DNA of 64,000 bases from Natrialba sp. SSL1 (GTDB taxonomy: Archaea; Halobacteriota; Halobacteria; Halobacteriales; Natrialbaceae), in NCBI RefSeq assembly GCF_001861355.1, contig NZ_MASN01000060.1, positions 372,001 to 436,000 of the forward strand, read 5' to 3'. Below the pieces are notes generated by a model, which worked only from the letters and a program-made list of their open reading frames with translations, searched no databases and was not told the DNA's origin. Made by a program: the position numbers and the translations under genes. Every line of letters starts with the position of its first letter. The first letter of the stretch is position 1. Positions 54,028 to 63,814 of the stretch are shown here, piece after piece.

Positions 54028-54954
54028 ATGCCCGCACTCCGCGTCGACGACCTGACGAAATCATACGGTCAGACGCTCGCGCTCGACGACCTCTCCTTCG
54101 AGGTCCGCGAGGGCGAGGTCTTCGGCTTTCTCGGCCCGAACGGCGCAGGGAAGTCGACCACGATCAACGTCGTCCTCGACTTCATCCGTCCGACCGCCGG
54201 CCGCGTCGAGGTGCTCGGCCGCGACGCACAGGCTCACAGCCGCGACATCCGCTCGCGGACCGGCGTCCTCCCCGAGGGGTACCGAACCTACGATCGACTC
54301 ACTGCTCGCCAGCATCTCGAGTTCGCCATCGAATCGAAGGGGGCTGACGACGATCCGGAAGCCCTCCTCGAGCGGGTCGATCTGGCAGACGCCATCGACA
54401 AGAAGGCCGGCGGTTACTCGAAAGGGATGGCCCAGCGGCTCATGCTCGCGATGGCGCTGGTCGGTGAGCCAGACCTGTTGATCCTGGACGAACCCTCGAC
54501 GGGGCTCGACCCCAACGGCGCGCGCGAGATGCGCGAAATCGTTCGCGAGGAGAACGCCCGCGGCGCGACGGTGTTCTTCTCGAGTCACAGCATGGAGCAG
54601 GTAGAGGCGGTCTGTGACCGCGTCGGCATCCTCCGGAACGGCGAAATGGTCGCCGTCGACTCGGTCGAGGGGCTGCGAAACTCGATTAGCGGCGGAACGA
54701 CGCTTCGGATCACGGTCGACCGTATCGACGACGAGGCGGTGCAGGCCGTTCGCGCTCTCTCGGATGTCTCGAACGTCACCATTGGATCGGAACAGCCACC
54801 GACGATCACCGCACAGGTCGAGGGCTCGAAGACCGCTGTGCTCACTGCGCTGGAGGACCACGGCGTCGACGTTCAGGACTTCTCGACGGAGGAAGCCTCG
54901 CTCGAAGACGTCTTCCAGTCGTACACGACGGGAACGGAGGTGCACGCACAATGA
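54028..54954 (+). CDS. ABC transporter ATP-binding protein
   Basis: ATPase of an ABC-2 exporter, 308 aa. Walker A is LGPNGAGKSTTI, with signature GYSKGMAQRLML, Walker B LLILDEPSTGLDPNG and switch His in FFSSHSMEQVEAVC. The C-terminal extension (about 225-308) has the DrrA/NatA-like regulatory fold seen in drug-resistance exporters. A Shine-Dalgarno-like GGGGAGATGA lies 8 nt before the ATG. The permease gene overlaps it by 4 nt. Confidence 0.92.
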   Translation: MPALRVDDLTKSYGQTLALDDLSFEVREGEVFGFLGPNGAGKSTTINVVLDFIRPTAGRVEVLGRDAQAHSRDIRSRTGVLPEGYRTYDRLTARQHLEFAIESKGADDDPEALLERVDLADAIDKKAGGYSKGMAQRLMLAMALVGEPDLLILDEPSTGLDPNGAREMREIVREENARGATVFFSSHSMEQVEAVCDRVGILRNGEMVAVDSVEGLRNSISGGTTLRITVDRIDDEAVQAVRALSDVSNVTIGSEQPPTITAQVEGSKTAVLTALEDHGVDVQDFSTEEASLEDVFQSYTTGTEVHAQ

Positions 54955-55910
54955 GCACTGACGTTGGGTCCGGCGCTGGCTCTGATACGACCGCAACCGA
55001 CGCTGGGGCCGACGCAGCGACAGGCGGCTCTCCGAGCAGTTCGATCAACCCGGCGAGTGTCCGCGCGGTTGCGAAGAAAGACTTCCGGGATTCGATTCGT
55101 TCGTGGGTGTTCTGGGGGCTGAGCGTCTTTTTCTTCACCCTGCTGGTTGCGACGACCGGCGTCATCTCCTACTTCGGTGAAGATATCGCTGCACAGGGAG
55201 AGACGACGGAGGCGCTCGTAGCCATGGTCAACGGGATTACGCGGCTGATCATCCCACTGATCGCGCTGATCCTCGGCTGGAAGGCTATCGCCGGCGAGCG
55301 CGAGTCGGGGAGCATCAAGGTCCTGCTCTCGCTTCCCCACTCCCGGAAGGACGTGCTCCTCGGGAAGCTCATCGGTCGGGCCGCCGTGCTCACGGTCTCG
55401 CTCGTCGTTGGCTTCGCGCTCGCAGCGCTCGTTGTCGTCGCACTGCTCGGCAGCTTCGATATCGTCGACTACGGTGGGCTCCTCGTGATGTCGATCATCT
55501 ACGGGCTCGCCTACACGAGTATCGCGGTTGCCGTCTCGTCGCTGACGCGCTCGACGACCGTCGCCGGTGCGGGGATGATCGGCATCTTCGTCCTGTTCTA
55601 CATTCTCTGGGACACCATGCTCGTCGCGTTCATGACGTTGATGAACATGGGCTACCTGCCGGAGGGTGAGACGTCCGCACAGGTCATGCTGTTCTTCAAC
55701 AGCCTCGATCCGGGAATGGCCTACCAGAACGTCCTCTCGTTGGTGACATCGGTGGGCGACCTCGACGGACAGACGGTGATGATGCTCGAAAATATGTTCG
55801 GGAGCGTCCCGTTCTATCTGCAGGATTGGTTCGCGTTCGTCATCCTGCTGGGCTGGATCGTCGTGCCGATCGCGATTGCGCTCTTCCGGTTCGATCGGGT
55901 CGACCTGTAG
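54951..55910 (+). CDS. ABC-2 type permease
   Basis: Membrane half of the exporter, 319 aa. The N-terminal 35 residues are a Gly/Ala/Ser-rich linker. Six hydrophobic segments (about 55-75, 100-120, 140-170, 175-200, 205-225, 285-305) follow, with the family's ERESGSIKVLLSLPHSRKDV cytosolic loop. It resembles NosY- and NatB-type permeases. Start and preceding stop overlap (ATGA), so one mRNA makes both subunits. Substrate unknown; candidates include drugs, lipids and sodium. Confidence 0.9.
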   Translation: MSTDVGSGAGSDTTATDAGADAATGGSPSSSINPASVRAVAKKDFRDSIRSWVFWGLSVFFFTLLVATTGVISYFGEDIAAQGETTEALVAMVNGITRLIIPLIALILGWKAIAGERESGSIKVLLSLPHSRKDVLLGKLIGRAAVLTVSLVVGFALAALVVVALLGSFDIVDYGGLLVMSIIYGLAYTSIAVAVSSLTRSTTVAGAGMIGIFVLFYILWDTMLVAFMTLMNMGYLPEGETSAQVMLFFNSLDPGMAYQNVLSLVTSVGDLDGQTVMMLENMFGSVPFYLQDWFAFVILLGWIVVPIAIALFRFDRVDL

Positions 55911-55924
55911 AGCGGCTCTTTGGC

Positions 55925-56002
55925 GTCACTCTTCGTAGAGTTCCCTTTCGCATCACCCTTCGTAGAGCGCCCCTTCCGCATCACCCTTCGAAGTGACTCA
56001 CA
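55925..56002. repeat. Three imperfect 22-28-bp tandem copies of the 3' end of the PPOX gene
   Basis: The pattern (G/A)TCAC(T/C)CTTCGTAGAG-(T/C)TCC-CTTTCGC recurs at 55925-55951, 55952-55979 and, as the gene's own coding end, about 55980-56002. Two extra copies thus lie just downstream of the stop. Small-scale tandem duplication of a gene end. Confidence 0.5.
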
Positions 56003-56382
56003 CGCTCTGGTTCGATCGAGATAATGATGCGCTCGGTCTCGATCGGATTCGGATACTCCTCGACGTCCATATACCGCCGTGCGAGTTCGTCGATGTGTTC
56101 GCGAGCGTTCTCGGTCGTCACCTCGTCGACCGTTCCGGTCACTGAGAGCATCCGATACGGGTTGTCGGGATCGGTCATACTCACGGCGACGCGGGCATCG
56201 TTGCGGGCATTTTTCTCCTTGCGCCGGTCACGTTCGGTGTTCACCAGCAGTCGATCCGCGTCGGCATCGTAGTCAATCCACACCGGTGTCACGTGTGGTG
56301 CGCCGTCCGGTAGCAGCGTGGCGACGTGAGCGAACGTTTCCTTCTCGAACAGATCCTGGAAGTCGTCGGGAATCGAAGCCAT
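55981..56382 (-). CDS. PPOX-class, probably F420-dependent, flavin reductase family protein
   Basis: Split-barrel FMN/F420-binding protein of 133 aa, beginning MASIPDDFQDLFEKETFAHV. It carries the barrel strands LPDGAPHVTPVWIDYD, LLVNTERDRRKEKNARND and VAVSMTDPDNPYRM, ending EPERVSHFEG. The length fits single-domain PPOX-type reductases, which reduce cofactors or substrates using F420H2, a common cofactor in haloarchaea. The substrate is not predictable. Confidence 0.88.
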   Translation of the reverse strand: MASIPDDFQDLFEKETFAHVATLLPDGAPHVTPVWIDYDADADRLLVNTERDRRKEKNARNDARVAVSMTDPDNPYRMLSVTGTVDEVTTENAREHIDELARRYMDVEEYPNPIETERIIISIEPERVSHFEG

Positions 56383-56506
56383 AGGGTCCGTACACCGCGT
56401 TGGTACTAAGTCGCGTGCCCCACATTGGTAGGTAGGATTTACTACACAGCGGTCTTCTCCGGTGCGGTCGGTCTTTCGCTGAATGATTCCCCGGTGCAGC
56501 CGACCA

Positions 56507-56533
56507 GTTACCGATCGAAATATATTCGGTAAC
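56507..56533. promoter_or_regulatory. Inverted repeat bracketing the TATA box of the interrupted membrane gene
   Basis: GTTACCGA (56507-56514) and TCGGTAAC (56526-56533) are perfect inverted arms; the 11-bp spacer TCGAAATATAT is itself the TATA element, 17-28 bp before the ATG at 56550. A regulator bound here would exclude TBP, so this looks like a repressor operator. Confidence 0.55.
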
Positions 56534-56549
56534 GAACACATCTGATCTA

Positions 56550-56645
56550 ATGTCGGATAATCCAATCCTCCTGCGACTCAATCTGATTATCGCGCTGTTG
56601 AGCGGGCTCCTCGTTCTGGAGCTCATCTCTATACTAGAGAAACAA
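56550..56645 (+). pseudogene. 5' fragment of a two-helix membrane protein gene split by a TnpB element
   Basis: Begins MSDNPILLRLNLIIALLSGL, encoding one transmembrane helix, and loses its natural reading near 56640 where the insertion starts. It has a clean TATA box and operator. The remainder of the gene is at 58060-58169: the second helix (VFPLAVITLPLLFPVAVIAV) and the stop. Intact, the product would be a two-helix membrane protein of roughly 60-75 residues. Confidence 0.72.
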
Positions 56646-58063
56646 GGGCGAGTACCCCGACCCACCGAGGTCGGGGGTGAAGCCCGACACTCGGCCAACC
56701 TATCAACCGTATTCCATACCTTTACAAGACCGCAGTACGACGATTAGGGTATGCAGAAGTCGCTGACCAAAACACTCGTCTTCCAACTCCAACCCGACGA
56801 GGACGGTCAGCGACTTCTGGATGACGCCTTCCTTGAAGCCCGGCGCGTGTACAACGAAACGATCTGGCGAGCAAAGAACGGTGAGGACTGGGACGAGATT
56901 CGACAGGACTTGGAGTCTGACGCCAACCTCGTGAACAACACCGCACAACTCGTCGTACAGAAATCACTGGAAGCGATGGAGAACTACTACGAGTACGACG
57001 ACTATAACCAACCCAGCCACACCAAAGACGGCACATACCCGCTCTGGTCGAACTACGAAGAAGGCTACAACCTGTTCCTCAAAGACGACTGCATCCGCTA
57101 TCGGGTCAGTGCGAAACCGTACAACCCGGTGAAGGGGACACTCAGTGGCTCGCTCGACTCTCTTGAACAACTCCGCCAAGCAATCCAATCCGATGAGTGG
57201 CGTGTTGGAACGGCGGAAGCGATGCAGCGGAACGGAAACTACGAACTCCACATCAACATCACCCACACCGAAATCGAAGTCCAAGACAAAGCGGAGTCAC
57301 GAACAGTGGTTGGTGTGGATAGTAACGAGGACTGTATTGCTCTCGCTGCCCTCCACGAGAACGACATTGTTGACTCGGTGGTCATCGACTTCCCTGAAAT
57401 CAAGAAAGAACGGCATCGGTACTTCACGATGCGAAAGCGGATGCAGAACGCCGGGAAGTCGTCATTTGATCGGGCGTTCGAGCAGAAGGAGGAACGGTTC
57501 GTTCACGACCAACTCCACAAAGTCTCTCGACAAGTCGTGGAGTGGGTGTCACTGTTCGAAACTCCCGTCATCGTCTTTGAAGACCTCAAAGAGATGCGGG
57601 ACTCGATTGACTATGGCACCCGGATGAACCGTCGCCTCCACTCACTTCCGTTCCGTAAACTTCGGGACTTCATCACGTACAAAGCCGCGTTCCAAGGCAT
57701 CCCGAGCGAGGAGATCAAACCTGAATACACGAGTCAGGCGTGTTCACTTACCAAGTGTGAGCATACGACTCGTGCAAACCGGAACAAGAAGCGATTCAAG
57801 TGCGTAGAGTGTGGCCGCCAAGACCACGCTGACCGGAACGCGGCCATCAACATCGCCAAGAAAGAGTTGGAGAAACTGGATAGGAATGTGCCTGCTCTCA
57901 AGACGCTTCCCACTGTGCGGAAGTTGCGACGGCAGGCATCGGGCTGTGTGGACCAGCCGACCGTGACCCACGACACCGCCAGAGGTCATCATGCCGATGG
58001 TGTCGCGGGTGTGTCAGACTAATCCACGAGAAGCCACGGGCCACCGCGCCCGTGGCGGTTCAC
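56640..58063 (+). mobile_element. IS1341-type (IS200/IS605 group) element with a lone tnpB
   Basis: A short element without a transposase (tnpA), so it would need one in trans. Each end has a hairpin: left 56655-56662 paired with 56669-56676 (8 bp, loop CACCGA), right 58033-58041 paired with 58048-58056 (9 bp, loop CACCGC). Similar loops at both ends and the single tnpB inside define the group. GGTTCAC follows the right hairpin. Exact ends are uncertain by about 10 bp. It sits inside a membrane-protein gene. Confidence 0.8.
56751..58022 (+). CDS. tnpB: TnpB RNA-guided nuclease (IS200/IS605 OrfB)
   Basis: RNA-guided DNA endonuclease of 423 aa, ancestor of Cas12. RuvC residues are present: Asp190 (GVDSNED), Glu277 (VFEDLKEM) and Asp361 (DHADRNAAIN). 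The zinc-ribbon cysteines are Cys331, Cys336, Cys351 and Cys354; the first pair is C-x4-C rather than the usual C-x2-C. An N-terminal wedge/REC-like part (1-150) and the ESRTVVGVD start of RuvC are complete, so the nuclease could be active. Lower GC than its neighbours. The guide RNA should lie at the 3' end overlapping the right hairpin. Confidence 0.92.
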   Translation: MQKSLTKTLVFQLQPDEDGQRLLDDAFLEARRVYNETIWRAKNGEDWDEIRQDLESDANLVNNTAQLVVQKSLEAMENYYEYDDYNQPSHTKDGTYPLWSNYEEGYNLFLKDDCIRYRVSAKPYNPVKGTLSGSLDSLEQLRQAIQSDEWRVGTAEAMQRNGNYELHINITHTEIEVQDKAESRTVVGVDSNEDCIALAALHENDIVDSVVIDFPEIKKERHRYFTMRKRMQNAGKSSFDRAFEQKEERFVHDQLHKVSRQVVEWVSLFETPVIVFEDLKEMRDSIDYGTRMNRRLHSLPFRKLRDFITYKAAFQGIPSEEIKPEYTSQACSLTKCEHTTRANRNKKRFKCVECGRQDHADRNAAINIAKKELEKLDRNVPALKTLPTVRKLRRQASGCVDQPTVTHDTARGHHADGVAGVSD

Positions 58064-58169
58064 TCTTCCGTCAGACGTAGTGTTCCCGCTAGCTGTGATT
58101 ACGTTACCACTGCTCTTTCCAGTCGCCGTTATCGCGGTTGTCCGACTCGCAGTCGGTGCAACTACGTAG
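58060..58169 (+). pseudogene. 3' fragment of the membrane protein gene interrupted by the TnpB element
   Basis: After the right end of the element the sequence reads FTLPSDVVFPLAVITLPLLF, a hydrophobic helix, then RLAVGATT and a TAG stop at 58167-58169. No start codon or promoter precedes it, and it lies in the orientation expected to continue the fragment at 56550-56645. The remaining 130 bp to uspA hold nothing recognisable. Confidence 0.65.
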
Positions 58170-58300
58170 ATTTGACTTTGTCGAACATATCACTGAACGG
58201 TCTGTTCTAGTGGGAGTGCTGAATACAGAGAACAGTTCCATCGCTCATCAGTCGTTGGCTGTGAGCGACTCAGCGGGTGAGTTTCCCAGACAACAACTGG

Positions 58301-58723
58301 TCAGTCTTCGTTCGAGAGTGGTACGATAGTCAGCGGAATCTGCGTCTGTTCCGCGAGTTGCTCGGTCGTCCGTCCGAAGATTGTTGCCTCGAGTTGTCCT
58401 GCACCACTCTGTCCGACGAGAATTAGATCCGCATCAATTTCAGCAGCATACGCCAGCAAGGCATCAGCAGGGTCGCCTCGACGAACTTCGGCCGTGATGT
58501 CGTCATTCCCGGTTGTTTTTGTAATGTTTTCAATGAGGGTCGCCTTCGCCTGATTCAGTTCATCCACTTCGGTGACGCTGAACCGCATCGGGTTCGCCGT
58601 CGAATCGACAACCGTGATGACGTGGAGGGTCGCCCCAACAGCTTGCGACAGTTCGACAGCGTGTTCAAGCGCTTTCTGTGCGAAGTCACTCCCATCTACG
58701 CCAACCAGAAGCGTATCGTACAT
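58301..58723 (-). CDS. Universal stress protein UspA family
   Basis: Single-domain 140-aa USP, starting MYDTLLVGVDGSDFAQKALE, with the nucleotide-binding loop at the end: ILVGQSGAGQLEATIFGRTTEQL (G-x2-G-x9-G-S/T). It is likely an ATP-binding stress factor. The start is fixed by the family N-terminus. The same frame stays open through the minisatellite upstream (58755-58990), encoding TRTRTAT repeats; I regard that as non-coding because it would not be part of the fold. Confidence 0.9.
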   Translation of the reverse strand: MYDTLLVGVDGSDFAQKALEHAVELSQAVGATLHVITVVDSTANPMRFSVTEVDELNQAKATLIENITKTTGNDDITAEVRRGDPADALLAYAAEIDADLILVGQSGAGQLEATIFGRTTEQLAEQTQIPLTIVPLSNED

Positions 58724-59067
58724 GTGAAATCGTTGTACACCAATCCGCTTCGGCGTTCTGGTTGCCGTTCTCGTTCTCGTCCCCGTTCTGGTTGCCGTTC
58801 TCGTTCTCGTCCCCGTTCTGGTTGCCGTTCTCGTTCTCGTCCCCGTTCTGGTTGCCGTTCTCGTTCTCGTCCCCGTTCTGGTTGCCGTTCTCGTTCTCGT
58901 CCCCGTTCTGGTTGCCGTTCTCGTTCTCGTCCCCGTTCTGGTTGCCGTTCTCGTTCTCGTCCCCGTTCTGGTTGCCGTTCTCGTTCTCGTCCTCGTCCTC
59001 GTCCCCGTCTCCGTCCCCATTTTCGTCCCAATCCCCGTTCTAGACTCGCCACCACCGATCCACTCTA
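58724..59067. other. Intergenic region between uspA and the ligase gene
   Basis: Nearly the whole 344 bp is the minisatellite and its degenerate flanks. I could not place a convincing TATA box for uspA, so the repeat may lie in its leader or displace its promoter. No gene is recognised. Confidence 0.5.
58755..58990. repeat. 30-bp minisatellite, about eight copies, immediately upstream of uspA
   Basis: The unit GTTCTGGTTGCCGTTCTCGT plus TCTCGTCCCC is repeated almost perfectly with phase starts at 58755, 58785, 58815, 58845, 58875, 58905, 58935 and 58965. Within the unit a hexamer-like CGTTCT recurs. It ends about 32 bp before the uspA ATG (minus strand) and continues into an imperfect CGTCCC tract toward the ligase gene. 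The unit is a multiple of three, so all frames stay open. Confidence 0.92.
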
Positions 59068-61194
<2,127 letters not shown>

Positions 61195-61372
61195 TTAACG
61201 TTACTGTCGTGGCTTTCGTTCTGGCTCCGCTGGCTCTGGCTCCAGCTAGTGCGCCAGCGACATGCCGGCTGCTGTGCCAGCAGCTTCATCAGCACCGCGA
61301 TATCCCAGCTACCGGGCTGGTACGGTAACGACAGAGGTGATGATCACACAGGTGGCGATCGAGTACAGCGAC

Positions 61373-61756
61373 CTACCGCCAGGGACTATCACCAACTTCG
61401 GCACGCACCTGCGGCCCGGCCTCGATGCGACAATCGGCTTGTGGCAGCGCGATACACAGCAACACGTAGCCGTCGGCGCGCTCGTGTTCGTCGAGCGCCT
61501 GCGGCGGCCGTCGATAGTCGACGGCGAGCGCTGCGTCCGGCCTGGAATCGGTCGTCTCTCCATCGCCATCGCCTCCGTCATCGCCTTCGACCCCAACCAC
61601 TCGCCCCACACAGGTCGTGCACGTCCCTTTCAGGCAGTCCGCCGGGAGTCGAACACCGTCTCGGCGGGCCGCCTCGAGTATCGTCTCGCGTTCGCCGACC
61701 TCGAGCGTGTGGTCTGGCGAACCGGGGCGCTCGAGTACCACCTCGTAGCTGGTCAC
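61373..61756 (-). CDS. 2Fe-2S ferredoxin
   Basis: Plant-type ferredoxin of 127 aa. Cys ligands are in ADCLKGTCTTCVGRV (C-x4-C-x2-C) and in YVLLCIALPQADC. The first half has the beta-grasp N-terminus TSYEVVLERPGSPDHTLEVG, and an acidic Gly/Asp insertion follows the cluster, as in halophiles. Start is GTG at 61756, preceded by GGAGG 7 nt upstream. A 15-codon upstream ORF ends at this start with a TGA overlapping the GTG. Electron partners unknown. Confidence 0.9.
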   Translation of the reverse strand: MTSYEVVLERPGSPDHTLEVGERETILEAARRDGVRLPADCLKGTCTTCVGRVVGVEGDDGGDGDGETTDSRPDAALAVDYRRPPQALDEHERADGYVLLCIALPQADCRIEAGPQVRAEVGDSPWR

Positions 61757-61800
61757 GGCTGTCCCTCCGTCGTCGGCTGACTGCCAGTGAACTGGTCCAT
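61753..61800 (-). promoter_or_regulatory. Fifteen-codon upstream ORF coupled to the ferredoxin gene
   Basis: ATG at 61800 opens MDQFTGSQPTTEGQP and stops with TGA at 61753-61755, so GTGA overlaps the ferredoxin GTG. The Shine-Dalgarno-like GGAGG sits inside this ORF. Translation of the short ORF probably delivers ribosomes to the non-ATG start. Alternatively it is fortuitous. Confidence 0.45.
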
Positions 61801-61948
61801 ACCGGTGCTACGTTGCGACGCGAAAAAAGACGAGGTCGGCATACCGATTCAGACGGTCTCCTGTCCGTGCGATGATCCATCTCAGGCTGGTCGCTCGGGC
61901 AACGGATACCCAGTGCTTTACCCGCCTGCACCTCTTAGGAACGACTAG

Positions 61949-62824
61949 ATGGGACAGGGAACGGACGCGGAGTACGGGCTGGTCGACCTCGAGGAGGCCG
62001 AAACACCCGGGGACGAATGGGAAGAGATCGACGTGTCGGACACCGAAGCCGACCGGATCGCTCGCAAGCGCGACCGCGAGTTCGAGCAGTTCGAAGAGCG
62101 AATTACGGACGCAGACCAGTTCAAGGTCGAGCAGTCAGTGTTCGACGACGCGACCTTCGCCGCGCTCTACAAACTCGTCCAGGACGGCTACGTCGAGGCC
62201 TTCGGCGGCCCGCTCTCGACGGGCAAGGAGGCGAACGTCTATCACGCGCTCGGCGACGAGCGCGAGGTCGCGGTCAAGATCTACCGAATCAACGCCTCGA
62301 ACTTCCGGCACATGCGCGACTATCTCGAGGGCGACCCGCGCTTCGAGGGCCTGGGTGGCAAGAAGAAGGACGTCGTCCTCGCCTGGACGAAAAAGGAGTA
62401 CGCGAACCTCATGCGAGCCGAGAAGGCGGGCGTTCGCGTTCCCGAACCGATCGCCACCGAGCGAAACGTCCTCGTCATGGAGTACATCGGCAACGAGGAC
62501 GGCCGCGCAAAGCGTCTCGGCGAGGTCCACATCGAGAACCCCCAGACCGCCTACGAGGTCATGCGCGAGTACATGCGTCGCCTCTACGCGGCCGGCCTCA
62601 TCCACGGCGACCTGAGCGAGTACAACGTCGTCTTTCACGAGGGCCAACTCGTGGTCATCGACCTCGGACAGGCCGTCACCGTCCACCATCCCAACAGCCG
62701 CGACTTCTTAGAACGCGACTGCGAGAACGTCGCGAACTTCTTCTCCCGGCAGGGGCTCGAGACCGATGCCGACGAGCTACTCGAGTTCGTCACGGATCCG
62801 GAGCCGGATCCGTCCCGAGACTGA
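61949..62824 (+). CDS. rio1: RIO1-type atypical protein kinase
   Basis: RIO kinase of 291 aa, involved in small-subunit ribosome maturation in archaea and eukaryotes. It has the RIO1 flexible loop STGKEANVYHA, catalytic lysine VAVKIYRI, the N-terminal RNASNFRHMRDYL-like RIO helix, catalytic loop IHGDLSEYNVVF and metal loop VVIDLGQAV. The N-terminal acidic stretch DEWEEIDVSDTEAD is usual in haloarchaea. No substrate partner is adjacent; single gene with its own promoter (GCTTTACCC upstream). Confidence 0.95.
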   Translation: MGQGTDAEYGLVDLEEAETPGDEWEEIDVSDTEADRIARKRDREFEQFEERITDADQFKVEQSVFDDATFAALYKLVQDGYVEAFGGPLSTGKEANVYHALGDEREVAVKIYRINASNFRHMRDYLEGDPRFEGLGGKKKDVVLAWTKKEYANLMRAEKAGVRVPEPIATERNVLVMEYIGNEDGRAKRLGEVHIENPQTAYEVMREYMRRLYAAGLIHGDLSEYNVVFHEGQLVVIDLGQAVTVHHPNSRDFLERDCENVANFFSRQGLETDADELLEFVTDPEPDPSRD

Positions 62825-62902
62825 CCTGAGGGTAGCAGCTTCCTCAAAGAGACGTTTCACCTTCCTGAAGATACTTGTCCGGTCCTGGCGTACGTGTTCG
62901 TA

Positions 62903-63814
62903 ATGCACCGACGCCGCCTGCTGGCTGCTGCTGGACTGTCCACTGCGGTGGTTGCTGGTTGTCTCACCAGCGACGGCACTGACGGTGATGGTGACGAGAC
63001 CGGCGACGGAGATGGTGACGGCAACGGCGAGACCGTCGGCTCCGAGGAATCCCTTCCAGACCCACCCCGAAACGCACCGAGTAGCCATTGTCCCGCGACC
63101 GACGTTGACCCACCGACGGAGCTCTCGCGTGAGACCGTCGAATCGTTCGTCGACGCGTTCGAATCAGACTGGGTCGCTGCCTCGGCACCGGACAACGCGA
63201 CACGAAGCGGGTCCGTCTCGATCGAGGCGGTACGAGTCGTGGACGAGGGTGAGAGTGAGAATGAAGATGGAGATGGAGATGGAGATGAGGACGAAACCGG
63301 TGTCGACCGGGCACGCGTCGACGCGCACGTCGGTTTCACCGGCCGCGGCTGGGACGGGGAGATAACGATTCGGCCGTTCGAGGACGATGAGTCTGCTGCG
63401 GACAGCGACAAAGACGACACCGAATCCGCAGACTCGTCCGACCTCAAACGCGTCTCCACGACAGCGGACCCGATCGCTACCTCCGAACCGTTGCTCGACG
63501 CAATCGACCACGTCGCCGACACCGGCGAATCCCGGTCGATCACGAAGGCCGACTCGCTCGAGGCGCTCACCGAGGCCGGCGAGTACCTCGATGATTTCCT
63601 GATCGAGACTGAACACGACGACAAGGTCCTCTACGCCGACAACGACGCGGCCGTCTGGGAGAGCCACGGCGAGTGGTTCGCCGGCTACTTCCTCACGGCC
63701 GACGCCGTCTACCGAATCGAACACGACCCTGGCGAGTGGACCGACGACACCCGCTCCGATGAACCGCTCTCGGTTCCCGACGAGGATTGGCGGCGACTCG
63801 AGTGCTGGTCGTGA
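62903..63814 (+). CDS. Tat-exported lipoprotein of unknown function
   Basis: A 303-aa protein beginning MHRRRLLAAAGLSTAVVAGC: a twin-arginine signal followed by a lipobox with Cys20, so the mature protein is anchored at the outer membrane face. An Asp/Gly/Glu tract follows (about 22-55), then a folded domain with DAHVGFTGRGWDGEIT and a repeated acidic insert, ending YRIEHDPGEWTDDTRSDE. Cys residues at HCPATD and the terminal LECWS could pair. No recognised domain. The ATG three codons earlier is less likely. Confidence 0.8.
   Translation: MHRRRLLAAAGLSTAVVAGCLTSDGTDGDGDETGDGDGDGNGETVGSEESLPDPPRNAPSSHCPATDVDPPTELSRETVESFVDAFESDWVAASAPDNATRSGSVSIEAVRVVDEGESENEDGDGDGDEDETGVDRARVDAHVGFTGRGWDGEITIRPFEDDESAADSDKDDTESADSSDLKRVSTTADPIATSEPLLDAIDHVADTGESRSITKADSLEALTEAGEYLDDFLIETEHDDKVLYADNDAAVWESHGEWFAGYFLTADAVYRIEHDPGEWTDDTRSDEPLSVPDEDWRRLECWS

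Noticed and set aside
58301-59020. N-terminal extension of UspA through the minisatellite (TRTRTAT repeats)
   Set aside because: The universal stress protein fold begins at the ATG at 58723, and the extension is only repeat translated because its unit is a multiple of three.
58696-59055. Frames rich in FSFSSPFWLP or RERERQPE
   Set aside because: These are alternative translations of the 30-bp minisatellite and not genes.
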